Origin: Anaerolineaceae bacterium
Lineage (GTDB): Bacteria > Chloroflexota > Anaerolineae > Anaerolineales > Anaerolineaceae
Direction of reading: 5' to 3'
NCBI GenBank assembly: GCA_003524305.1
Contig: DQHW01000015.1
Location: forward strand, 72,529-136,528
DNA length: 64,000 nt
Shown here: one piece after another, positions 33,753 through 42,901 of the stretch
Numbering within the stretch: the first letter of the stretch is position 1
Layout: each line of letters starts with the position of its first letter
The notes under the pieces: model-generated
The model's database searches: none
Seen by the model: the letters and a program-made list of their open reading frames with translations, nothing else
What the model was told of the DNA's origin: nothing
Position numbers and translations under genes: made by a program

Positions 33753-35303
33753 CTAATTGACCACAGTCAAGGGATGGGCGAGGTCGAAAATATAATAACC
33801 ATCCCCTTGCTGCACAGGATAAGTATTCAAAAGATGTTCCTTGAGATCGGTTTGCTTATCAAACTCATCAGTCATGGTCACCAAAAACACATCTTTGCCA
33901 ACGGTTAATTCTTTGAAAAGTTGTTGAAACCCGGGATCTGAGGCGCCAACGATATTCTTAAGGTCGCGATCTGCAGTTCTCGGCCATAAGGAAGGGCCAA
34001 TATAACTCCAATAACTGAGGGGATAACCATAGTCTTCAGTTAATGCCACGACCGATACATCATGCCCTACAATGTTGCCCAACTCAGTGAAATAAGCGGC
34101 TTTATCACGAAAATCCGATTGGTTCAAGTAACTATAGATTCTTTGAGCGCTCATACCGATAGAAAAAATAAATATCAACGTTATTGCTACCCTGGCAATC
34201 CATTGTGGATTGTTCTCTTCCAATATTTTAAATAGATAGGATATTCCGATGCCAAAACCAAGTGCAAGAATGACCAATAGCGGCAGTTGATAATAGTTGT
34301 GAGAGTAAATGTGATAAGCAAAAGTAAAACCATAGAATAAATATCCAAGCCAAAGACCGGCGTACAGCATTCTAATTTTTACATCTTTGATCAAGAAAAA
34401 AGCAAGCAATCCAATCACCAATGGAACCTGACCTGCCACGGCTTTGATTGTCGTCATCCATTGCAAATACCAACTCAATTGAATATAAAGCTGCGGATAA
34501 AATCTTCCACCCAAGATGGCGCCAGCATTACCCCCCACGGTGGCGCTGACCAGGTTATAGATCAAGGCTGGTGCGATCGACAGAACAGCCATTAAATAGA
34601 CACGGCCATTTCGGGTCCAAAATTTGAATCCTTTTTGAAGGATGATAAAAGCAAAAGGAAGACCGGCAAAAAAGACCATTGGCGCTTTTACCAGAATTGC
34701 AACGCCAGTAAACACTCCGGCGAGAATTGCATTTTTGAGTGTATCTGCTTGAGACCATTTCACTTGAAAATAAAGTGCCCATAACAGAAACATAATCATC
34801 ATAGAGTCAGGTTGAAAAGAACGACTGGCAAGCACTCCAAAATGTTCAAAAAGATAATAAGCCAGAACAGCAAAAGCACCGTTGATTGAAAGAATGCGTC
34901 GTGAAAGCAAGAAAATGGGTATTCCGCCGAGCACCCAGAAGAAAATCGAATAGATTCTTCCGACAAGAATGTATTCGTGACCAATAATCCTATAGGTTAA
35001 GGCAACAAGATGCTCCAGAATTGGCGGCTCAACGATCGGTTCTGCCTTTGCTTTGTTTATGGCAAAAGTTCGCGATTCTTGCGGCATTGAAAGTGTATCG
35101 GGTGAATCCATCTGGTAATAAAATGAGCGTGCCAGAAGAAGAGAGTGGAATTGCCGTGTGGAGGCAAAATCCAACGGAAGATCTGTAAAGTCGATCAGCC
35201 GGATTCCGATACCAGCCAATAAAAAGAGCACCACTAATACTATTATGGTAATTTTCTTTTTCGGTAGAAATAGTACCGTTTCAGAAAAATGTGATTCGTT
35301 CAT
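33753..35303 (-). CDS. GT39/PMT_2-type membrane glycosyltransferase
   Basis: A 516-residue membrane protein with about 11 membrane segments. The first extracytoplasmic loop has DLPLDFASTRQFHS, consistent with the catalytic Asp of GT-C enzymes (ArnT/PMT type), and EPPILEHLVALTYRIIGHEY resembles the second loop motif. These enzymes use lipid-phosphate sugar donors outside the membrane. A TTG at 35315 is in frame, but GAGG six bases from the ATG at 35303 decides the start. It is sandwiched between two similar family 2 transferases. Confidence 0.85.
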   Translation of the reverse strand: MNESHFSETVLFLPKKKITIIVLVVLFLLAGIGIRLIDFTDLPLDFASTRQFHSLLLARSFYYQMDSPDTLSMPQESRTFAINKAKAEPIVEPPILEHLVALTYRIIGHEYILVGRIYSIFFWVLGGIPIFLLSRRILSINGAFAVLAYYLFEHFGVLASRSFQPDSMMIMFLLWALYFQVKWSQADTLKNAILAGVFTGVAILVKAPMVFFAGLPFAFIILQKGFKFWTRNGRVYLMAVLSIAPALIYNLVSATVGGNAGAILGGRFYPQLYIQLSWYLQWMTTIKAVAGQVPLVIGLLAFFLIKDVKIRMLYAGLWLGYLFYGFTFAYHIYSHNYYQLPLLVILALGFGIGISYLFKILEENNPQWIARVAITLIFIFSIGMSAQRIYSYLNQSDFRDKAAYFTELGNIVGHDVSVVALTEDYGYPLSYWSYIGPSLWPRTADRDLKNIVGASDPGFQQLFKELTVGKDVFLVTMTDEFDKQTDLKEHLLNTYPVQQGDGYYIFDLAHPLTVVN

Positions 35304-35321
35304 CCATTGCCTCAAAAAAGT

Positions 35322-36257
35322 TTAGTTTAATTTATTGCGGCGGCGTTGTAGAAACCGTTTGCGAAGTCCATCCAGTCCCAACGGTGCAAAAAGAGCATAA
35401 ACCATGCGATACCACTCAGGTGTGACGGTGGCAGGGTTCAGCCAGAAGGCTTTCCAATAGGCACGAAATGCAGCCGGGTATTCCCTGGCATCCAAAAGGT
35501 AAAAAGCATCAAAACGTTCAGCGCCAGCCAAAATCAATTTTCGATTTTGCTCAAATAGGTTATGAAACATTGGAGAAGATTGCATCCACAGAACCATACG
35601 CTTCGCTTCTTTTCCAAACTCGGCTGCAATTGCCAGGTTCTTACAATCTTCGTGATAATGTGCAGAAGCCCATAAAGAAGGTATGTGTTTCATTCCACTT
35701 TGGGCAGCAAGGCGAATCCAGAGATGATGATCCAACAGGCAGTGATATGACTGGTCGAGGTACCCCACTTTTTCAAGCAAAGATCTCCTCATAAAAACCG
35801 CGGGTTGTCCAATAATGTGAAAAGATAACAAGTCTTTCAGACTCCAATTATCATAAGTCAGTTGATTTAAGATTATGTCGTCCTTGTCGACGACCCTTAC
35901 ATTTCCATAAATAAATCCGACTTCCAGGTTGTTCATCAAGGCTTTTACCGCACCGGCAACAGCCCCCGGCATGTAATAATCATCAGAATTGATCCACGCG
36001 ATAATTTCGCCTTTTGCACGGGCAAAACCTTTATTAATAGCTTCAGCCTGCCCGCCGTCTTTTTCAGAGACCCACCAAGTTAGGCGGTCTGAATATTTTT
36101 TGATCAACTCAACACTGCCATCCGTCGAAGCGCCGTCCACAACCAGATACTCTATGTTGGGATAATCCTGATCCAACACCGAGCGCATGGTTTGTTCAAG
36201 AAAACGCGCCTGGTTGTATGAAGGGGTTACTATCGTAACAAGAGGAGTATCATTCAT
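35322..36257 (-). CDS. Family 2 glycosyltransferase
   Basis: A 311-residue GT-A enzyme with VTIVTPSYNQARFLEQTMRS, LVVDGASTDGS, GQAEAINKGF and WINSDDYYMPGAV (DxD). Compared with its paralogue at 32970 it has an extra C-terminal segment of about 50 residues. The start ATG shares a base with the previous stop (TAATG), so translation is probably coupled to the DUF115-like gene. It adds a sugar to a glycan; donor unknown. Confidence 0.9.
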   Translation of the reverse strand: MNDTPLVTIVTPSYNQARFLEQTMRSVLDQDYPNIEYLVVDGASTDGSVELIKKYSDRLTWWVSEKDGGQAEAINKGFARAKGEIIAWINSDDYYMPGAVAGAVKALMNNLEVGFIYGNVRVVDKDDIILNQLTYDNWSLKDLLSFHIIGQPAVFMRRSLLEKVGYLDQSYHCLLDHHLWIRLAAQSGMKHIPSLWASAHYHEDCKNLAIAAEFGKEAKRMVLWMQSSPMFHNLFEQNRKLILAGAERFDAFYLLDAREYPAAFRAYWKAFWLNPATVTPEWYRMVYALFAPLGLDGLRKRFLQRRRNKLN

Positions 36258-37060
36258 TAGAAGAGTGAATCGTACTTCAATTTAGGAAAGACGGTAAGTT
36301 TACCGTTTATAGTGGCGTCAATGATTTCACGTCCATCTTTTGTGTAGGCATCACGAGCCATGCAATAGGCAAGTTCCGAGGTTTCGAGATCAGGTAATTG
36401 CCATCTGAAACCTTTACCAAAATAAGAGGGGTTAAAATGATTGGGGTCATCCCCGGTGGAAACAACGGTGCTGTTGGGTGTGCCCTTGGTGGCAAAACTG
36501 TGATCCACGCCAATCAAAACGACTTGTTTGAACCCCATGTAGTAAGCCAGCTGCATGGCCACAAAGGTAACCGTAGCACCTTCCCAAAGTCTGCCTGCGG
36601 CATTGGTATTGAAGCGCGGAAGCAGATATGAGGTATATAAGTAATGTAGATTTTCTGCAGGTTTTATCCACTTGTGTCCTCGCCAAGCGACAAAAGTGGG
36701 AATGGATAGTGCTCGAAAATCTTCGGCACACTGTTCAATCACCAAATTATTGACCGAAAGCAAGCAAGAAGTGGTAAACCCAAGTTCGGGGAAAGCCAGG
36801 TAAAACCGGTTCATTCCAATGGTGAATACATTTTTAAGTTTTGTAAGATCTGTTTCACGCAAACTGGGACCATTGCCAATAATGACACATTGCTCACCCA
36901 GATGAGAATTTTTCAATGACTTAATTTTTTTGATGGATTCCTGACGCCATGGATGCATGTAGGCATTTGGCAATTCAAGGGCAGTGGTTAATCCATCTCT
37001 GGTATTACGTAGAAAATTGGCAGCAGGATGGGGAAGCACGCGTAAGAGAGCTTTCTTCAT
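36257..37060 (-). CDS. DUF115 (MptE/Maf-like) protein
   Basis: About 267 residues. LGEQCVIIGNGPSLRETDLT, TIGMNRFYLAFPE and the downstream GVDHSFATKGTPN are signatures of the DUF115/6-hydroxymethylpterin-pyrophosphokinase-like family. Bacterial members are found with glycan and flagellin-glycosylation genes (Maf proteins) that handle nonulosonic acids; archaeal MptE is a pterin kinase. Here the nonulosonate genes upstream favour the first role. ATG at 37060 follows a possible TTG at 37063. The gene starts four bases past the SDR stop. Confidence 0.78.
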   Translation of the reverse strand: MKKALLRVLPHPAANFLRNTRDGLTTALELPNAYMHPWRQESIKKIKSLKNSHLGEQCVIIGNGPSLRETDLTKLKNVFTIGMNRFYLAFPELGFTTSCLLSVNNLVIEQCAEDFRALSIPTFVAWRGHKWIKPAENLHYLYTSYLLPRFNTNAAGRLWEGATVTFVAMQLAYYMGFKQVVLIGVDHSFATKGTPNSTVVSTGDDPNHFNPSYFGKGFRWQLPDLETSELAYCMARDAYTKDGREIIDATINGKLTVFPKLKYDSLF

Positions 37061-37064
37061 CAAT

Positions 37065-37829
37065 TTACTCAGTGCTTAGTCTGGCGGTCGCGCCGCCGTC
37101 AACAACCAGCGCCTGGCCAGTCATGAATGAAGATTGAGAGTTATCTGCCAGGAAATAGATGGCATGGGCAATTTCTTCTGGTGTACCGATCCGACCATTT
37201 ACAGTTCTGCGAGCAAGATTATCCAGGCGGTCTGAGATTGAGCTACCCGAATTTACACCGCGCTCAAATCCTCCACGCAGCATGGGTGTATCAACAGCAC
37301 CTGGTAAAACTGCGTTCACGCGAATGTTATTGGGTGCAAATTCAATGGCCATGGCGCGGGTCAAGGCTAAAATTCCACCTTTACTGGCCGCGTAAGCAGC
37401 AATATTGGCCGAGGTCTGAATGGCATGAACTGATGAAACATTCACGATTGCTCCGCCGCCAGCAGTGCACAATAGGGGATGGGCATATCGGGCGCCTACA
37501 AATACAGGTCGTAAATTGGTGGCAATGACCTTATCCCATTCTTCGACTGTCGTTTCAACCAACGGTTTGGAAACCTGGATGGCAGCATTATTCACAACCG
37601 CGTTCAAAGAACTTGTAAACTGCTTGAGTTTGTCGTACAAAACCGCAAATTGACTTGCATTCGAAATGTCTGCTTTAATAAACAATCCATCAGATGGAAA
37701 ATTATCACCAAAATCGTTGCAATCAACTCCTATAACAATCCACCCCTGGTTAGCAAAATGCTGAATTGTGGCACGGCCTATTCCACCAGCGGCTCCTGTA
37801 ATTAAAACAACTCGTTTATAGTCTTTCAT
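37065..37829 (-). CDS. Short-chain dehydrogenase/reductase
   Basis: A 254-residue classical SDR. The cofactor motif is TGAAGGIG near residue 11, NNAA is present, and the catalytic YAASKGG has Tyr and Lys in place. The C-terminal SSFMTGQALVVDGGAT is typical. It oxidises or reduces a sugar- or acyl-derived hydroxyl. It lies next to a 2-hydroxyacid dehydrogenase, which suggests a paired redox step in making a glycan precursor. Substrate unknown. Confidence 0.9.
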   Translation of the reverse strand: MKDYKRVVLITGAAGGIGRATIQHFANQGWIVIGVDCNDFGDNFPSDGLFIKADISNASQFAVLYDKLKQFTSSLNAVVNNAAIQVSKPLVETTVEEWDKVIATNLRPVFVGARYAHPLLCTAGGGAIVNVSSVHAIQTSANIAAYAASKGGILALTRAMAIEFAPNNIRVNAVLPGAVDTPMLRGGFERGVNSGSSISDRLDNLARRTVNGRIGTPEEIAHAIYFLADNSQSSFMTGQALVVDGGATARLSTE

Positions 37830-37843
37830 TCGTGATCATCCTT

Positions 37844-38815
37844 TCAAACAGATGTTTGCCATTTCGAAAGATCTTCAGGGTTTAAATTTAAGCCAAGCAG
37901 CAGATTTCTAATTGTATTCCAATGAACAGCTTCCCAGGCACTTGGACTGGAATTTGAATTATGAGGGGCGAGTAACACATTGTCCATTTTTATCAATGCG
38001 GAGTTAATCGGAAGCGGTTCTTGTTCAAAAACATCCATGGCAGCGCCGCCAATCACCTTTTCTTCAAGAGCTTCCACCAGGGCGTCTTCATCCACGATGG
38101 GTCCCCTGGCAGTGTTGATCAGCACAGCCGTCGGTTTCATATAATCGAGTGTTTCTCGGTTGATCAAATGGAAAGAAGTCGGATTCAAATCGCAATTAAC
38201 ACTAACAAAATCCGCTTCATTCAACAGTTGATTGAGAGGAACCGATTTAACCTTGTTCTCAAGCAAAAAATCACGAGCAATGGGTTGAATATCATTACCC
38301 AGTAAGGTCATACCAAAAGCGGAAGCGCGGCGCAGTACGGCTTTTCCAACGTTACCGACGCCAATCACACCCAGTGTACATTCAGAGAGTGAACGCCCGG
38401 GGATCTTTTTCCATACCCCGCTTTTGACGGCTTTATCCATCCAAAGCTGCTGGCGGGCAAAGGCTAATATATAGCCAAGCACGCTGTCTGCCACTGGCAA
38501 AGTAAAAGCATTGGGGGTGTTCATCAACCGGATGCCAAATTCATCACAAGCCGAGCGGTCGATGGAATCAATGCCGGTGCCCCATTTTGAAATCACTTTC
38601 AGACGCGGGACACATTTTTCGAGCACCTTGCGAGTATAACGGTCATCACCACAGATGGTACCGTCGAATTGACCTGCCAGCGATAAAATTTCTGCTTCTT
38701 CAAGACGCTCGTTCACCGCGGGAGTCAATAACTGAATATCATAATGGTCAAAAACTGGACGAAAACGATCCAGGTATGGAATCATGTAGGGTGCGCTCAT
38801 TAATACTTGTATCAT
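37844..38815 (-). CDS. D-isomer-specific 2-hydroxyacid dehydrogenase
   Basis: A 323-residue enzyme of the phosphoglycerate dehydrogenase family. The NAD-binding motif is GVIGVGNVGKAV. KWGTGIDSID, INTARGPIVDEDALVEAL and LLAPHNSNSS carry the family Arg, Glu and His positions. It oxidises a D-2-hydroxy acid. Its place among glycan genes, next to an SDR, suggests formation of a modified sugar acid or a nonulosonate precursor rather than serine synthesis, but this is inference. Confidence 0.88.
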   Translation of the reverse strand: MIQVLMSAPYMIPYLDRFRPVFDHYDIQLLTPAVNERLEEAEILSLAGQFDGTICGDDRYTRKVLEKCVPRLKVISKWGTGIDSIDRSACDEFGIRLMNTPNAFTLPVADSVLGYILAFARQQLWMDKAVKSGVWKKIPGRSLSECTLGVIGVGNVGKAVLRRASAFGMTLLGNDIQPIARDFLLENKVKSVPLNQLLNEADFVSVNCDLNPTSFHLINRETLDYMKPTAVLINTARGPIVDEDALVEALEEKVIGGAAMDVFEQEPLPINSALIKMDNVLLAPHNSNSSPSAWEAVHWNTIRNLLLGLNLNPEDLSKWQTSV

Positions 38816-38857
38816 CGGAGATCCTCTTGTTCAAAGCCAATCAATTATAACGTTCAA

Positions 38858-40927
38858 TTATTCGAGAATGCGATATTTATAGAGAGTAAACCCTTCATTT
38901 CCGCGGATATATCCTATCTCTTCCAGTCTGTCCTTCAAAAAGCTGCCATAAGGATCAGATTCAAGCAGCATGTAAGGTTTGCCAAAGACATAATCCAGTG
39001 GAATGGCATCCAGGAACTGGGTGGCTTTGCCAGATTTCATGGCATTGAAATATTCCACACTGTTAATCAAGCCGTCAAGATTGACAACGGTGCGGTCATG
39101 AATGAAATAAGCCATCAATCCGCCGCCTGTCATACCTATCTGGGAACCGGGTTCGGTATAAAACTCGACTTCAATGACCTCGGCAAGATAATATGCCTGT
39201 TTTGCTTCGGGAACACTCATGGGGGTTAATCTGGAAATGAATTGCATATGATTAATTACCAGAACCAGCCCAATCAACGAAGTAAATACCAGAGATGGTT
39301 TAATTTTAAGTTTTGCTTGATCCACCCTTGAAAAAATTCCATCCAGTACCAGGCTGCCACTAATAATGATGGTCATCATTTCAGCCATCCAATACCATCC
39401 GCGAGTATGAGTGTAACCTGTGGCAAAGTAATAGGTGATTTGAATGATGCAGCCAATCAACATGGCTGGGATCATCATATTAAAAAATTTCCTTGCCAAT
39501 TTGCCATTCTGGGCTTTCATCAGCAGTAAGAATAGAATTGCTCCGACCGCAAGTAATATGACAAAGACCAGGTTGTTATCCAAAGAGGCAAAAGGTTTCG
39601 AAACAAATTTGGCCGCCTGGTAAATCTTAGAAGTAAGAATTGACCATGGGCCATTACCGCCTCCAGTGCTTAACCCCAAAACATCGAGTAAAGAAACTGA
39701 ACGCGCATAAACCGTGTTGGGCATGCTGCTCCACCAGTGCTTAATCTGTCCGCTTACTGGAGAAAAAGAGCCGAAGGTTACTTTATTGAAGATCATATAG
39801 CTGCCCACCAAGACTGCAATAGGCGCTCCATAAGCGACACCATCAAGCACGACACGTTTCCATTGTGCCTTGACCCAGTTCCAGAAAGTATTTATTGGTG
39901 AATGTTCAGCCTTGGCACTCCATTTTAACAACAATAAATGAACAATAACAACAATTACAAGTCCGATAGCAGCATCCAACAACATAATCGAATTGGAAAA
40001 CATGGTTGTAATGTTAAATTTGAATAGAACATACAAGGTAACATATTCAATTCCAAAAGCAACAACCCATGCCAGAGAGGTTCGATAAACCATTTGAATT
40101 CTATTCAGCGGCTTATTCCCGGAATAACAACCTGAAAAATAAAACGCCACAGGTCTGACCAATAGGCACAACATCAGCATTGGATAAATACTTAGTTTAT
40201 GAGCCAGAACACCTTCTGACCCTAAACGAAGTATCCATGCCACAAAGATTGATACTGTTATGGCAATTAGGTCAAAGATCACCATCGCAGGGATTTTCTT
40301 AATTTTGAACAACAAGAATATACCAATTACAGCGACTATGAATAGATTATCCAGCCTGGCGAGAATGGTCAAACCACCAATCACGCCCAACAGAATTAAA
40401 TCGCGGCTCCGATGCGGATCAAGCTCTTGCCGATTCAAAAAGCTGGCCGCTTTTGATAATAATAAAATGATGAAAAATACACTTATTGATGATTCCATAC
40501 CCAAAACTGTAGAAACATTGAAAATTGCAGGGTAGGTACCCCAGAGAAGCGCCCCAATAAAGGCAGCCGCGATATGCAGATGGCGTTTAAGAAATCGAAA
40601 CAGCAATAAAGAGGTTGCTACATTGAACATACCGCTGACCAAAACCAAGACACGCAGCGGAAGGAGCAAGTTAAAACGCGAAAGCCAAAAAACGCCAAGG
40701 CAAACCACCATCCATAATGGATGAAAACCGTTTGAGAAGTTAATCTGATCAAAGGTAAAGCCGTGACCTGCAAGAACGTTTTGAGCAACTTTGTAATAAA
40801 AGAATGCGTCATCCACGTTGTACCAGTTCATAAGGCTATTGGCAGGAGTGACTGACACAAAAATGCTGCCCGCCATTGTAGCCAAAGCCAAAACAACCTG
40901 GAGGATGATAATAAATTTACGGTTCAA
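38858..40927 (-). CDS. Multi-pass membrane protein, GT-C glycosyltransferase-like
   Basis: A 689-residue protein with about 13 membrane segments and a C-terminal soluble domain of about 110 residues (including YFIHDRTVVNLDGLIN). NWYNVDDAFFYYKVAQN in the first loop provides acidic residues suited to a GT-C active site, and GHGFTFDQINFSNGFHPLW follows. The probable start is TTG at 40927, two bases past the previous stop; later ATGs would cut into the first membrane segment. It is likely a membrane glycosyltransferase; no family number can be given. Confidence 0.7.
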   Translation of the reverse strand: MNRKFIIILQVVLALATMAGSIFVSVTPANSLMNWYNVDDAFFYYKVAQNVLAGHGFTFDQINFSNGFHPLWMVVCLGVFWLSRFNLLLPLRVLVLVSGMFNVATSLLLFRFLKRHLHIAAAFIGALLWGTYPAIFNVSTVLGMESSISVFFIILLLSKAASFLNRQELDPHRSRDLILLGVIGGLTILARLDNLFIVAVIGIFLLFKIKKIPAMVIFDLIAITVSIFVAWILRLGSEGVLAHKLSIYPMLMLCLLVRPVAFYFSGCYSGNKPLNRIQMVYRTSLAWVVAFGIEYVTLYVLFKFNITTMFSNSIMLLDAAIGLVIVVIVHLLLLKWSAKAEHSPINTFWNWVKAQWKRVVLDGVAYGAPIAVLVGSYMIFNKVTFGSFSPVSGQIKHWWSSMPNTVYARSVSLLDVLGLSTGGGNGPWSILTSKIYQAAKFVSKPFASLDNNLVFVILLAVGAILFLLLMKAQNGKLARKFFNMMIPAMLIGCIIQITYYFATGYTHTRGWYWMAEMMTIIISGSLVLDGIFSRVDQAKLKIKPSLVFTSLIGLVLVINHMQFISRLTPMSVPEAKQAYYLAEVIEVEFYTEPGSQIGMTGGGLMAYFIHDRTVVNLDGLINSVEYFNAMKSGKATQFLDAIPLDYVFGKPYMLLESDPYGSFLKDRLEEIGYIRGNEGFTLYKYRILE

Positions 40928-40929
40928 AC

Positions 40930-41616
40930 CTACCCCAATCCCTGGTTGTTTTTTCGTGCCTGGATCAGCAGATCAACCAATTTAAAATCGATTTCTTCAT
41001 CAATATCCCAGGCTTCATCCGCATCAATTTCGAAGAGAAACGGACGATCACCCAAACGGTTCCTTTTTATGGAGAGTGTTTCACGGGTAAAAAGATAGAG
41101 GCACGAATTTTCCTCGTAGATTGGGGGTAGATCCTGGGTTTGCAACAATATATTGGGGTTGTGATTAACCGCCCTGCCCAGGCCATCCCAAAAACGGGAT
41201 TGAAAACGAGTCACCGAAAACAACGAATCATAAGCAGGATACTGTGATAAGAGCGTTTGAATGGCTCTTGAGATGGTTTCAGGTTTCAGCAATGGATTAG
41301 TGGAATGGGTTTGGAGATAGAAATCGGATTGTACGAGACTCGTGTCATACATCAAGATTTCATTCATTGGAATGTCGTCCGCCCGGAGATTTTCCGGACG
41401 GGTAACACATTGCACCTCTGGAAAACTCAATTTTATACCCTCAATAATCTCGACACTGTCAGTATCCACAAGAATATGATCAATCTCAGGCACGGACTGT
41501 AATGTTGATAATATGTGTGCATAGAGAGGTTGTCCATCCAGTGGTCTGAAGTTTTTACCCGGCACGCGCTGTGAATGGTGACGCATGGGTATTAGAGCTG
41601 TAATTTTTTTCTGCAT
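40930..41616 (-). CDS. CMP-nonulosonate cytidylyltransferase (NeuA-like)
   Basis: A 228-residue nucleotidyltransferase with the N-terminal motif ALIPMRHHSQRVPGKNFRPL, ILVDTDS, LQTHSTNPLLKPETI and DADEAWDIDEEIDF, all in line with CMP-sialate-type synthetases. The motif has H in place of the usual G (MRHHS versus ARGGS), which suggests a divergent sugar acid. It is one of three cytidylyltransferases in the cluster. It would activate a nonulosonic or keto-sugar acid with CTP. Confidence 0.85.
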   Translation of the reverse strand: MQKKITALIPMRHHSQRVPGKNFRPLDGQPLYAHILSTLQSVPEIDHILVDTDSVEIIEGIKLSFPEVQCVTRPENLRADDIPMNEILMYDTSLVQSDFYLQTHSTNPLLKPETISRAIQTLLSQYPAYDSLFSVTRFQSRFWDGLGRAVNHNPNILLQTQDLPPIYEENSCLYLFTRETLSIKRNRLGDRPFLFEIDADEAWDIDEEIDFKLVDLLIQARKNNQGLG

Positions 41617-41649
41617 AGTTTACTCCCAAAACTCAGTTAAGAGCATTTT

Positions 41650-41934
41650 TCAACCGCCGGTGATCACCGACATCAAAGATATAAACTCCCCATCTGCGGG
41701 TGATTGATCGAGAATCATGGCTGGAAACTCCAAATTGCCATTGATCACAAACATATTCGAACTCATGAAGGTCTCGCCGTCAGGATCAATGATCAGACCG
41801 AGCATGGACGGGTATTTCACCGCGAGCATCTTGACCAGGTCACGATAGGTGAAGTGCTGCGGTACATTAAATTCAATCGCGCCCGCTTGAGTAATCGATT
41901 TCGTGATCCCAGTGAACTCGATTGTAATCTTCAC
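41650..41934 (-). CDS. ThiS/MoaD-like ubiquitin-fold sulfur carrier
   Basis: A 94-residue protein with a beta-grasp pattern (MKITIEFTGITKSI, TYRDLVKMLAVKYPSMLGLI, MFVINGN, DGEFISLMSVITGG) and the C-terminal Gly-Gly (93-94) required for thiocarboxylate formation. A GTG start at 41934 follows GGAAGGATCGCTAA. No adenylating E1-like partner is visible in the window. It lies inside the glycan cluster, between a CMP-sugar synthetase and a glycosyltransferase. A role in sulfur transfer to a sugar is possible but unproven; it could also be a MoaD copy for the molybdenum hydroxylase. Confidence 0.85.
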   Translation of the reverse strand: MKITIEFTGITKSITQAGAIEFNVPQHFTYRDLVKMLAVKYPSMLGLIIDPDGETFMSSNMFVINGNLEFPAMILDQSPADGEFISLMSVITGG

Positions 41935-41959
41935 TTAGCGATCCTTCCAGAGCACAACC

Positions 41960-42901
41960 TTAATTATACTGAATCGGCTGAACTTTCCGTACCCTGGATT
42001 TCTGTTGAACCGAATTCCCGGGATAGTAAAACGCCTTCTTTAGCTGCCACGTTAACGGTCCGGACTGTTTATATCCGTGATATGTTCCAGAAAATTGCAG
42101 CCAACGAAAGCGTATGATCTTGCCAATAGTTGATAAATATCGTTTTGCTTTAAGGGCTTCGCGCCCATCACTGAGAACATTTTGAATGAACAATTTTATA
42201 AGATCTCGCCTTGTAAATTTTTCATCGGGGTAAATTTGTTTAAACGCCATTCCTTCACGGCGATAACGGTTAAAAATACCTGCCGTGGATTCATTGTGAA
42301 CATGAACGACTTCGGCTTCTGCAACATAATGAATGGATGATCCATTGTCCTGCGCCCATTTTGCCCAGGCTAAATCTTCAAGCCCTGGCAAGTTTTCATT
42401 GTATGGGTGTATTTGCCAAAGTGACCTCCGAATGGCTGCATTGGCATTGTTGCAAAAAGGAAAAGGTTGTTGTAAAACCGAGTGTTCAGGATACCAGGTC
42501 TGAAAAATCTGCTGCTCTGAAAAATGTGATGTTTCTGCGCCGCGCTGCATTCCGTAGGTTAAGGCGACATTTTTATCACTGAATGGAGCCAATAGCGTTT
42601 CAAGCCAATCTGGATAAACTGGAAAAACATGGGCACTGGCCATAACGATCAAATCTGCTTTTGCGCATTCAATCCCCACGTTAAGCGAATGACCAAAAGT
42701 AAATTCGTGAGGCTGAATAGTCACTACTTCTACAGAAAATTCCTTTGTTTCGTCAATCGTTCGATCCGTCGATCCAGAATCCACCAAAATGATCTGTACA
42801 TTTTTGACTGTCTGTTCTGCAATTCCAACCAAAAGACGTCTAATATACTTTTCTTCGTTATATGCGCGAATAATAATTGAACATGTTGGTTTCTGAGTCA
42901 T
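41960..42901 (-). CDS. Family 2 glycosyltransferase
   Basis: A 313-residue GT-A enzyme: CSIIIRAYNEEKYIRRLLVG, IILVDSGSTDRTIDE, and MASAHVFPVYPDWLE in the metal-site region. The start at 42901 overlaps the stop of the upstream gene (ATGA). A longer frame starting at 43021 lies inside that gene and is not used. Its role is sugar transfer to a glycan; the donor is unknown. Confidence 0.9.
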   Translation of the reverse strand: MTQKPTCSIIIRAYNEEKYIRRLLVGIAEQTVKNVQIILVDSGSTDRTIDETKEFSVEVVTIQPHEFTFGHSLNVGIECAKADLIVMASAHVFPVYPDWLETLLAPFSDKNVALTYGMQRGAETSHFSEQQIFQTWYPEHSVLQQPFPFCNNANAAIRRSLWQIHPYNENLPGLEDLAWAKWAQDNGSSIHYVAEAEVVHVHNESTAGIFNRYRREGMAFKQIYPDEKFTRRDLIKLFIQNVLSDGREALKAKRYLSTIGKIIRFRWLQFSGTYHGYKQSGPLTWQLKKAFYYPGNSVQQKSRVRKVQPIQYN

